Positions 32,965 through 40,236 of a stretch of 40,236 nt of DNA are shown piece by piece. Made by a program: the position numbers and the translations under genes. The notes under the pieces were generated by a model. It made no database searches. It worked only from the letters and a program-made list of their open reading frames with translations, and was not told where the DNA came from. This stretch comes from Prevotella disiens JCM 6334 = ATCC 29426 (GTDB taxonomy: Bacteria > Bacteroidota > Bacteroidia > Bacteroidales > Bacteroidaceae), in NCBI RefSeq assembly GCF_000613345.1, contig NZ_BAIS01000023.1, positions 1 to 40,236 on the forward strand, read 5' to 3'. Position 1 is the first letter of the stretch, and every line of letters begins with the position of its first letter.

Positions 32965-35900
32965 TTACTTTTTCATCATCTCACGCACGGCTCTTTCCAA
33001 TTGTCGGTCATATCCATTAACGTAATCTTCAGGTGTATTGTAAACTTCAATGTCAGGATTGAGCTGCATATTTTCGGCAAACTTACCATTCATATCTTGA
33101 CAACCTACTTGTGGAATACCAAATACCATGCCATTGATGAGTTTTTCCCACCAAACGGCAGTCATTGTACCAGCGATTGGCGCACCGATAAGTTTACCAA
33201 TGCCAAGATATTTATAGATTTGTGGGAAGCCCATACCATTGCTGTAATCGTCTTCGCAAATCATTACGCATGAAGGTTTGTTCCATTTGTTGAATGGGTC
33301 GTTACCAATATGCTTGCCGTGAGGTATGAATTTTTGGTATTGTTTGCCACTGAGGAGGGTGCAAAGGTCATCGTGTAACCAACCACCACCGTTGTGACGC
33401 TCATCAACAATAACCGCATCTTTTACACGATTTTCGGCACTTAGCAAGTCGCTATATACGGTACGGAAACTCTCGCTGTTCATTTCTTTCACGTGAACGT
33501 AAGCAATGCGACCACCAGAAATGCTATCTACGAAAGCACGATTGCGGTCTACCCAACGCTTGTAAAGCAATTCGTTCTGCCAACCTTTGCTAATTGCTTT
33601 GATAGTAACATCGAAACGTTGCTTCTTTTCAGGGTTATAAACCGATACACGAATGCGCTTTCCTGCCTTTCCGTCCAGCATATAGTTGTAGTCTTTGCCT
33701 TTAAGAATAGGCTGACCATCAATCTTTTCGATGATGCAACCCTTGGTTACACCATTCTTACTAACGGCAAATGGCCCACGTTTGATAACTTCTTCAATCT
33801 TCAAACCATCGCCATCGTAGGTGTTATCGAAGAATAAACCTAACGCAGCGGTATACATAGTTGGACCATCGTCATAAAAGCGTGCGCCTGTGTGCGATGC
33901 GTTCAATTCGCCTAAGAGTTCGCAAAGCATGTCACGGAAGTCATATCCATTATTAATATAAGGTAAGAAACGCTCGTAAATCTTGCGATAACCTTCCCAA
34001 TCTACGCCATGAATATCCTCAACATAGAATTTATCTTTCACTTGTTGCCAAATGTGGTTGAAGATATAAGCACGCTCTTCGTAAGGCTTATAGTTGAAAG
34101 TGGCTTCAAAACTAATGTTGCTTGAACTGTTTTTGTTCAAGTCTACTTTCTTAATACCACGATTAACGCAGAGGTAAAGATTCTTGAAATCCTTGTCAGC
34201 TTCTAAGGAACCACCGCCAACTTCTTTCATTACGATTTCAGTTTTATGCTCTTTCAAATCGTGTTTCCAAAGGTCGTAACCACCTTCGAAAGCTGCTTGA
34301 TAGTACAATGTATCACCACCAGGGCTCAAAACCGCATCGCCTAATTGAGAAGAATTGACAGTAAGGCGTACAACACGGTCGCGACAATTGTCTAAATCGA
34401 ACTCTAAAGGTTTTACATCTTTCTTCTTTTTCTCATCGGCTTTCTTGTCTTTGTTGTCTTTTTTCTTGCCTTTACCGCCCTTTTTATCTTTCTTTTCCGA
34501 CTTATCTTTAGCGTCTTTGTCGTCCTTTTTCTTCTCTTTTTCAGCCTCGTCAGCCAACTCTCTTTCCTCTTTCGACATGCGGAAACGGTCGTAAGCATCA
34601 AGGTCGAAGAACATTAAGTAAGCATCAGACTCTGCTCCCCAACTGCCATGACTGCGATAACCTGCACGATCGCTGAAGAAGAGCATTGCTTTTCCGCCTA
34701 AAGCCCACTTGGCACCCGTATCATTATAGCCACTTTGGGTCAAATTAACAGGCTTTTTCTTACCCGTAATATCAATGAGTGAGATGTCAGGATTGTTCCA
34801 ACCAGCGTTGCCCATATAGGGTGCTAAGAGCCAACGACTATCGGGACTCCATGAAAACCAGATATCGCCGTCGCTGTATGAGTACACGTCATTGCCGTCA
34901 GTTGCCGCAGTTACTGCTTTACTCTTGAGGTCTATGACTTTCAACGCAGCACGATTTTCAAAGAAAGCCACCTTCTTTCCATCTGGGCTATATTGTGGCA
35001 TTTGCGATGTTTGGTCAGTATTGGTGAGGCGTTCCTCTACTAAATCGGTTGAATAAGTGAAATTCTTTTCCGCCTTATTCTTAATCTTTGTTTCGTAAAT
35101 CTGCCAAATACCATTGCGTTCAGAGCTGTAAACAATGCCACGACCGTCAGGTGCAAAGTCAATATTGCGTTCTTGTTCAGCTGTATTGGTTACTTGTTTG
35201 GTCGTCTTGTAGTCCAAAGAAGTAACGTAAACATCACCATGTAGCACGAATGCTATTTCCTTTCCTTTAGGCGAAAGCTTAATTTCGGTTGCGCCAGAGG
35301 AACGTACTTGACGTTCTAACTTCTTGTCTATTTGGTCGGTAACAATGCTAATATTTACCTTTTGAGGTTCTTTTCCTTCGTTCAAAGTGTATATTTCGCC
35401 GTCGTAACCATAGCAAAGCGTACCATTATTGGCTGCTGTAAGGAAGCGCACAGGGTTCTTTTTGTGGAACGTAAGTTGCTTCTTTCCGCTACCGTCAAGG
35501 TTGCGTTTGTAAACATTAAAGGTACCATCTTCCTCGCTAAGGTAGTAATATGAGGTTCCATTTGAAGCCCAAACAGGTGTGCGGTCCTCTCCATTGAAAT
35601 CGGTAAGTTTGGTATATTTTCCGTCGCTGTACAACCAAATGTCGCGTGTTACAGGCGAACGGTGGTGTTTACGGAAATTGTCTTCATAACCTTTTGAGTC
35701 ATGATAGAGCATTTCGCCTTTGCTATTGATGCTTACATCGCACATGGTTGTTGGCGAAACAAGGCGTGGACGACTTCCGTCGGTAGTAACTTCGTAAGTT
35801 TGTGGGAATATACCCGAAGCAAAATAAATAGATTTTGCAGTAGGCATTACCTCCGTTGTGAACAAAATATGGTTGTTGTCTTTGAACGCCATAGGGGTTT

Positions 35901-36228
35901 CGCTACCACTATTGGTAGTCAATCGCTTTGGTGTACCACCGTCTTTGCTCATAAGATAAATATCCAAACTACCTTCACGGCTTGACGAAAAGGCAATGTT
36001 TTGTCCGTCTGGACTCCATACAGGATACGCATCGTAAGCAGGATTGGTGGTAAGTTGTCGGGCAATACCACCATTTACAGGCACTGAAAAAATATCGCCT
36101 TTGTACGAAAATGCAATCGTTTTGCCGTCAGGAGAGATAGCACTGTAACGCAACCATAAAGGTGTGTTGTCGGCAAAGGCTGAAACTGATAGGCCAAGAA
36201 TAGCCGCCGTTAGGATTGATTTCTTCAT
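32965..36228 (-). CDS. Tricorn-like S41 family protease, exported
   Basis: 1087 residues. Signal peptide KKSILTAAILGLSVSAFA, cut before DNTPLWLRY. Two TolB/DPP-like beta-propeller regions follow (about 25-300 and 310-545), with repeated PDGK and SPDG motifs (YSPDGKKVAF, WSPDSRWLL). A Lys/Asp/Glu-rich insertion lies at about 555-610. After a second propeller part there is a core C1 helical domain (EERAYIFNHIWQQVKDKFY), a PDZ-like domain (about 820-890) and the S41 catalytic core: VDERHNGGGWLHDDL and EDDYSNGMGFP with Ser996. Tricorn proteases degrade oligopeptides to short peptides; this one is exported and would act in the periplasm. The next upstream gene (31-base gap) is an Xaa-Pro aminopeptidase. 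Confidence 0.92.
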   Translation of the reverse strand: MKKSILTAAILGLSVSAFADNTPLWLRYSAISPDGKTIAFSYKGDIFSVPVNGGIARQLTTNPAYDAYPVWSPDGQNIAFSSSREGSLDIYLMSKDGGTPKRLTTNSGSETPMAFKDNNHILFTTEVMPTAKSIYFASGIFPQTYEVTTDGSRPRLVSPTTMCDVSINSKGEMLYHDSKGYEDNFRKHHRSPVTRDIWLYSDGKYTKLTDFNGEDRTPVWASNGTSYYYLSEEDGTFNVYKRNLDGSGKKQLTFHKKNPVRFLTAANNGTLCYGYDGEIYTLNEGKEPQKVNISIVTDQIDKKLERQVRSSGATEIKLSPKGKEIAFVLHGDVYVTSLDYKTTKQVTNTAEQERNIDFAPDGRGIVYSSERNGIWQIYETKIKNKAEKNFTYSTDLVEERLTNTDQTSQMPQYSPDGKKVAFFENRAALKVIDLKSKAVTAATDGNDVYSYSDGDIWFSWSPDSRWLLAPYMGNAGWNNPDISLIDITGKKKPVNLTQSGYNDTGAKWALGGKAMLFFSDRAGYRSHGSWGAESDAYLMFFDLDAYDRFRMSKEERELADEAEKEKKKDDKDAKDKSEKKDKKGGKGKKKDNKDKKADEKKKKDVKPLEFDLDNCRDRVVRLTVNSSQLGDAVLSPGGDTLYYQAAFEGGYDLWKHDLKEHKTEIVMKEVGGGSLEADKDFKNLYLCVNRGIKKVDLNKNSSSNISFEATFNYKPYEERAYIFNHIWQQVKDKFYVEDIHGVDWEGYRKIYERFLPYINNGYDFRDMLCELLGELNASHTGARFYDDGPTMYTAALGLFFDNTYDGDGLKIEEVIKRGPFAVSKNGVTKGCIIEKIDGQPILKGKDYNYMLDGKAGKRIRVSVYNPEKKQRFDVTIKAISKGWQNELLYKRWVDRNRAFVDSISGGRIAYVHVKEMNSESFRTVYSDLLSAENRVKDAVIVDERHNGGGWLHDDLCTLLSGKQYQKFIPHGKHIGNDPFNKWNKPSCVMICEDDYSNGMGFPQIYKYLGIGKLIGAPIAGTMTAVWWEKLINGMVFGIPQVGCQDMNGKFAENMQLNPDIEVYNTPEDYVNGYDRQLERAVREMMKK
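34395..34563 (-). repeat. Low-complexity Lys/Asp-rich coding insertion in the tricorn-like protease
   Basis: About 55 codons dominated by Lys, Asp and Glu (runs such as KKKDDKDAKDKSEKKDKK). The base pattern is AAA/GAC/AAG repeats, likely grown by slippage. It is predicted to be a disordered surface loop between propeller and protease parts. Confidence 0.7.
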
Positions 36229-36259
36229 GTAAATTTTTAATTGTTTTTATTTTATAATA

Positions 36260-38056
36260 TTACTCAGATTTTATTGTTGCTGTATTGGCTTTAAGCCATG
36301 CTTGTTCCTCGCTGTTTAAGTAAGGCGACAAGGTTTCGTAAACGCGTGTATGATACTGATTGAACCATTCGATTTCTTCTTTTGTGAGCATAGAAAAGTC
36401 AATTGGAGTAGTGTCGATGGGCGCAAGCGTAAGCGGTTCGAACTGCAAAAATTCTCCAAATTCGGTTGTCTTGTAAGGCTTTATGTATTCGGTATTCTCA
36501 ATGCGCACACCAAATTTTCCTGCAAGATAGATACCAGGCTCGTTGGTTACGGTCATGCCTGCACGCAAAGGAGCAGGTCTCCACTCCATACGGATTTGGT
36601 GTGGTCCTTCGTGAACGTTCAAATAGCTGCCTACACCATGTCCCGTTCCGTGCATAAAGTTATATCCTTCGCGCCACATTGCTTGTCGTGCAAAGGCATC
36701 AACCTGTGAACCGCATGCTCCATTAGGGAATTTGCAAAGGTCAAGTTGTATGTGTCCTTTCAACACAAGGGTATAAATGCGGCGTTGTTCCTCAGTAATC
36801 TCGCCCAAAGCAATGGTGCGTGTAATGTCGGTTGTGCCGTCTTGGTATTGCGCACCGCTATCAATGAGTACCAAGCCACGAGGTTCTACGGGAATATCGG
36901 TTTCTGTTGTAGCTTCGTAATGAACGATTGCGCCGTGTGCTTCATAACCTACGATGGTGTCAAACGATATGCCTTTGAACAAATCTTGTTCGGCACGCAG
37001 TGCTGTAAGCTTTTGTTCTAATGAAATTTCGGTTTGTCCTCCCGCTTCAACTGCTGGCTTTAACCATTTCAAAAACTTCACTATTGCCACACCATCACGT
37101 ATCATAGCACGTTTGAAACCTTCTATTTCAGCTTCATTTTTAACGGCTTTCATCATCGGAATAGGTGATGATGCTTCCACAGAACGCTCTTCTTCCACTG
37201 CATTAAATACATTGTAGTTGAGTTGATTTTCGTCTAAAAGCAGACTTTCACCGCTGTAATGTTCCAATGCAACAAGTACATCGTTGTAATCAGCTACTTC
37301 AATTTGCTCCTTATTTAAATAGGTTTTTACCTCGTCAGTAAGCTTATCGGCATCAATAAAGAGGCGTGTACGAGTTGCTTCAATCAGTAAAAAAGCTACA
37401 AAAACAGGGTTGCAATGTACATCGCTGCCACGCAAATTCAACGTCCAAGCGATTTCATCGAGTGCCGAAACAATAATTCCGTCGGCTTGCTGTGCTGCCA
37501 ATGCCTTGCGAATGCGTTCCAATTTTGAAGCAACGGTTTCGCCTGCAAACTCTAAAGGTTGTATTTCAACTTTATTTTTAGGAATTTCTGGGCGGTCATT
37601 CCAAATATTTTTGAGTGGGTCGAAGTCTGTTCTGATGAAGAAATCTCCGCAATCGCTCAAGTCCCAGACAAGGTCTGAGATAAAAGCATTCGAACAAACT
37701 GAGCCGTCAATGCCTATATTTACATTGTCGCAACCTTTAAATTCGCTTGCTAACCATTCTGAAATAGAAGGAGTACCCTCTATGCGCTCTTTCATCAGCA
37801 CATAGTCGGTTCCCTTTAATTGCTCTTCGGCAGCAATAAAATAGCGTGAATCAGTCCAAAGAGCAGCACTTTTCAGCGTTACCACCGCCGTTCCTGCCGA
37901 GCCATCGAAGCCTGAAATCCACTCACGACCTTTCCAATGGTCAGGTATATATTCGCCTTGATGTGGGTCGGTACTTGGAAAAATGAAAGCAGAAAGGTCT
38001 TGCGCTTTCATTATTTCGCGTAATTTGTTTAATCGTTCTTGTATTTTGTTCTCCAT
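36260..38056 (-). CDS. pepP: Xaa-Pro aminopeptidase (M24B, aminopeptidase P family)
   Basis: 598 residues, the long form with two creatinase N-terminal domains (about 10-165 and 170-300) before the M24 catalytic domain. No signal peptide, so cytoplasmic. It removes the N-terminal residue from peptides with proline second. Metal ligands line up with the family: Asp399 and Asp410 (LIDSGAQYQDGTTDITRT), His473 (GTGHGVGSYLN), Glu506 (NEPGIY) and Glu520 (VRIENTEY). It is first in the operon with the tricorn-like protease and is preceded by the minus-strand -7 box at 38112-38119. Length and motifs are intact. Confidence 0.94.
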   Translation of the reverse strand: MENKIQERLNKLREIMKAQDLSAFIFPSTDPHQGEYIPDHWKGREWISGFDGSAGTAVVTLKSAALWTDSRYFIAAEEQLKGTDYVLMKERIEGTPSISEWLASEFKGCDNVNIGIDGSVCSNAFISDLVWDLSDCGDFFIRTDFDPLKNIWNDRPEIPKNKVEIQPLEFAGETVASKLERIRKALAAQQADGIIVSALDEIAWTLNLRGSDVHCNPVFVAFLLIEATRTRLFIDADKLTDEVKTYLNKEQIEVADYNDVLVALEHYSGESLLLDENQLNYNVFNAVEEERSVEASSPIPMMKAVKNEAEIEGFKRAMIRDGVAIVKFLKWLKPAVEAGGQTEISLEQKLTALRAEQDLFKGISFDTIVGYEAHGAIVHYEATTETDIPVEPRGLVLIDSGAQYQDGTTDITRTIALGEITEEQRRIYTLVLKGHIQLDLCKFPNGACGSQVDAFARQAMWREGYNFMHGTGHGVGSYLNVHEGPHQIRMEWRPAPLRAGMTVTNEPGIYLAGKFGVRIENTEYIKPYKTTEFGEFLQFEPLTLAPIDTTPIDFSMLTKEEIEWFNQYHTRVYETLSPYLNSEEQAWLKANTATIKSE

Positions 38057-38111
38057 ACTATGTCTTGTTTTTGATTTTTATGATAGGTATTTAGGCAAAA
38101 ACTCTGCGCTA

Positions 38112-38119
38112 CAAAGGTA
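38112..38119 (-). promoter_or_regulatory. -7 box of the pepP-protease operon
   Basis: Minus strand TACCTTTG matches TAnnTTTG, 55 bases before the start codon. The -33 element is not clear. Confidence 0.5.
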
Positions 38120-38312
38120 AATAATTTTGGAGAAATATCATAATAATACTTTATTAAACCGTTTTTTTTATCCTTTAAAACTCTTATATTTAACCTTTTA
38201 TGCAAAAATATTGCCAACGAGTGCAATACAAACTTGTTTGAATATTGCCGAGTGCAGCTATATTTTATGCAAAAAAATAATAGCCTTATTATCATTTTAG
38301 AACAATATGTTT

Positions 38313-38320
38313 TATCTTTG
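38313..38320 (+). promoter_or_regulatory. -7 box of the membrane sulfatase-fold gene
   Basis: TATCTTTG, giving a leader of about 90 nt before the ATG at 38415. Only a TTTT at 38295-38298 stands upstream, slightly too close for -33. Confidence 0.55.
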
Positions 38321-38414
38321 CATAGAATATTGTGTGCGCAGCAAATAGGAAGGAATTTTTCTTTTTATTTGTTGGAAACATCTACATTTGCGAACTAATT
38401 AATCTGAATAAAAG

Positions 38415-40163
38415 ATGAAAAAGAATTTTCTAATCGACAATAAAGTATTTTTTATTTCTCTATTTGTCAAATTTTTGCTGTTTGATTTGCTTTGGGCATT
38501 GCAAACTACATTTACCTTATTCTCTATTCCAGACCTTTATATCAATACAATTGCGTTTGCTTTCCTCTTTTCTTTACCAATAGTTCTGACGAAAAATAAG
38601 AAAATACATGTTGCTTTGATGCTTTTGTTGGATTGTATTTTAATTGCCAACCTCATGTATAATCGCACTTACAATACGATAATTCCATTTGATTCTTACT
38701 TTAGAATTGGCAATTTGAAGGACTTTTCAGAGAGTGTTATCGACCAAATGCGTTGGTATGATGTTGTTTTACCGCTCGAAACTCTCTTTTTTTCAATATT
38801 ATTATGGAAAAAGAAAAACAAATTTGACCATAGTTTGCGACAATATGCTTATGCAACAGGCTTGGCATTTGCATTGTCTGCAATCATTATTCTATGTCGA
38901 GGTGGCTTTGAAAAAGCAATAGAAAAACTTCAAACTCCTAACTCTTATACTTGTGTTGGTCCTGTTTATACCGTTTTTGGGTGCATACTTTACGACATAA
39001 TACATGAAAATGAGGCATACACGGACGAGAAAAAGCAAATGGTTGAGGCTTGGTTTAAGGCGCAACCTCAATACAAACCATTGGGTAAAACCATTGCCGA
39101 ACGACGTAATTTAATCATTATCTACTGTGAATCTTTGGAAAGTTGGTGTATCGAAAAGAGTATTGAAGGAAAAGAAATCACCCCAAATTTGAACCAATTG
39201 CTAAGAGAAAAGAATACAATTTATGCTCCCTACGTTTTAACTCAGGTAAGGGGAGGACGTTCTATTGACGCCCAATTAATGTTAGATGCGGGATTATTGC
39301 CGATTCAGAACGGAAGTTATGCGTTTAAATACCCTACCAATCATTTTAAAACCCTTATTAAAGCCATGAAAGAACAAAGGCCAACGAAAGCCTATTTGCT
39401 CACCGTGGACAAACCTATCATATGGAATCAAAAGATAATAGGACAGCAATTTGGCTTTGATAAGATGTATTTTAAAAAAGATTGGAAGCCAACCGAAACT
39501 ATGGGACCACAGAAAAATTTGGCTGATGGTGCCTTTGTCGAACAAGTAATAGAGAAGATGAAGCATGGCGAAATATGGAAAAATGGAGAAAATGCAGTCA
39601 TTCAGATGGTTACTTATTCGGGGCATTCACCTTTTAAACTCCCTGAAACGATGCAGAAGATGAAACTAAAAGAAACTTATCCGAACAAAATGGGCGATTA
39701 TATGCTTACTGCAAATTATACAGACGATGCGTTAGGAAAGTTCATAACCTATTTAAAAACAAGAAAAGATTTTGATAAAACAATGATAGTTATCGTTGGC
39801 GACCACGAAGGATTGGCTGCTGACAGACAAGAAATTTGTAGTTCTCCGAAAGCTAAAAATATCGTTTCAAATCACGAATATACCCCTTTCATTGTCATCA
39901 ATGCACCTATGAGCCTACGATACGAAAAAGTAATGGGGCAAATCGACCAATATCCAACATTATTACAACTTTTAAAACTCGATAATTATCCATGGAAAGG
40001 TTTGGGACAGAGTATTTTAGACACAACAAAACGCCCTGTTGCTGTTGGCTCAAAACTGAATGTTGAAAAGTCAGATAAAACGATTTCTGAACCTCAAATA
40101 CAGCATGCAATACAAGCATTTGATATTTCAAATACAATTTTGAAATATGATTTGTTAAAATGA
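38415..40163 (+). CDS. LTA synthase-like membrane sulfatase-family protein
   Basis: 582 residues. Four or five transmembrane helices are in the first ~165 residues (for example FFISLFVKFLLFDLLWAL, TIAFAFLFSLPIVL, VALMLLLDCILIANLMY, ATGLAFALSAIIIL). They are followed by a periplasmic alkaline-phosphatase-superfamily domain. Key positions: Glu239 in IIIYCESLES, GGRSIDAQL with Ser283 where the LtaS nucleophile is Thr, His404 in YSGHSPF, and Asp463-His464 in VIVGDHEGL. Gram-negative relatives transfer phosphoglycerol or phosphoethanolamine groups to surface glycans or lipids. Bacteroidota lack lipoteichoic acid, so the substrate is not known. Own promoter; no terminator is visible before the window end. 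Confidence 0.85.
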   Translation: MKKNFLIDNKVFFISLFVKFLLFDLLWALQTTFTLFSIPDLYINTIAFAFLFSLPIVLTKNKKIHVALMLLLDCILIANLMYNRTYNTIIPFDSYFRIGNLKDFSESVIDQMRWYDVVLPLETLFFSILLWKKKNKFDHSLRQYAYATGLAFALSAIIILCRGGFEKAIEKLQTPNSYTCVGPVYTVFGCILYDIIHENEAYTDEKKQMVEAWFKAQPQYKPLGKTIAERRNLIIIYCESLESWCIEKSIEGKEITPNLNQLLREKNTIYAPYVLTQVRGGRSIDAQLMLDAGLLPIQNGSYAFKYPTNHFKTLIKAMKEQRPTKAYLLTVDKPIIWNQKIIGQQFGFDKMYFKKDWKPTETMGPQKNLADGAFVEQVIEKMKHGEIWKNGENAVIQMVTYSGHSPFKLPETMQKMKLKETYPNKMGDYMLTANYTDDALGKFITYLKTRKDFDKTMIVIVGDHEGLAADRQEICSSPKAKNIVSNHEYTPFIVINAPMSLRYEKVMGQIDQYPTLLQLLKLDNYPWKGLGQSILDTTKRPVAVGSKLNVEKSDKTISEPQIQHAIQAFDISNTILKYDLLK

Positions 40164-40236
40164 ATGTCCTCTTTCGCGAGATATTGTTGATTTAAACAAT
40201 TTACCTGCTGGTATTTATATTGTTAAGGCTGGTAAT
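40164..40236 (+). pseudogene. Possible remnant or fragment of a secretion C-terminal domain
   Basis: Downstream of the sulfatase-fold gene, one frame reads DIVDLNNLPAGIYIVKAGN up to the window end. This is the typical last beta-strand region of type IX cargo or Por-type C-terminal domains (L..LPAGIYIVK.G). It is preceded in the same frame by a stop at about 40158-40160, and no start codon lies between, so it looks like the tail of a broken gene. The window ends before its stop codon. Confidence 0.45.

Larger units (their letters stand above)
38057..38414. other. Divergent intergenic region of 358 bases
   Basis: Contains the two -7 boxes (38112-38119 minus; 38313-38320 plus) and paired direct repeats: TTTTATGCAAAAA at 38196-38208 and 38263-38275, and AATATTGCC-GAGTGCA at 38207-38225 (with three extra bases, aac) and 38241-38256. 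No gene seen. Confidence 0.6.

Noticed and set aside
34355..34601. Plus-strand Ser/Phe/Leu-rich frame and an alternative minus frame across the lysine-rich region
   Set aside because: Shadows of the low-complexity Lys/Asp coding region of the tricorn-like protease.
1..40236. tRNA, rRNA, insertion sequence, transposase or integrase
   Set aside because: None recognised on either strand; the defence island has no visible mobility gene within the window.

Overview
The window comes from an AT-rich member of the Bacteroidota, most likely a Prevotella-like oral or gut anaerobe. Three things point there: a complete porP/gldK-gldL-gldM-gldN type IX secretion cluster, an ECF sigma/FecR/TonB-dependent receptor trio, and promoters of the Bacteroidota form (TTTG, about 20 bases, then TAnnTTTG). 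Genus is inferred from protein resemblance only; there is no rRNA or tRNA gene in the window.

Left end (1-5502): a defence island. It opens with the 3' part of a type I restriction hsdR. This is followed at once by a two-gene ATPase + DUF4435 nuclease pair that resembles the PARIS anti-restriction-sensing system (AriA/AriB), all ending at one strong terminator. Then come a small cysteine-rich protein (DUF6078-like), a GIY-YIG (T5orf172) nuclease with a RAMA-like tail, and a frameshifted scar that looks like a collapsed type III restriction-modification locus.

5537-8360: housekeeping and small genes: a degenerate methyltransferase-like protein, a PduO-type cobalamin adenosyltransferase, a DUF2795 protein and a secreted leucine-rich-repeat protein. 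8783-14882: the type IX secretion operon porP-gldK-gldL-gldM-gldN. 14894-15583: an outer-membrane beta-barrel protein. 15906-20098 (minus strand): ECF sigma factor, FecR anti-sigma factor, and a TonB-dependent receptor with two tandem STN domains, forming a cell-surface signalling module. 20434-22099: a FadL/OmpP1-type outer-membrane protein.

22200-26587 (minus): pgpH-like c-di-AMP phosphodiesterase overlapping priA. 26706-31270 (plus): gltX, waaA, a zinc-ribbon membrane protein, trpS. 31286-32224 (minus): a small conserved protein and a DUF5715/M15-like protein; divergent from ogt (plus). 32965-38119 (minus): Xaa-Pro aminopeptidase followed by a periplasmic tricorn-like protease. 38313-40163 (plus): an LTA-synthase-like membrane sulfatase-fold enzyme, then a short orphan tail resembling a secretion C-terminus.

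The most unusual structure outside genes is a set of short intergenic arrays with a 22-bp period. Four loci (8510-8592, 15820-15880, 22123-22183, 32838-32898) each carry three or four 17-bp units of the form CAAAA-N7-TTTTG with 5-bp linkers. At each locus one adjacent pair is inverted and would form a 16-17 bp stem with a 5-nt loop, and the N7 core differs between loci while remaining complementary within the pair. Two further loci (3961-4023, 15648-15687) carry a different unit, TTGTACA-N4-TGTACAA, again at 22-23 bp spacing. Three of the four first-family arrays lie between convergent genes.
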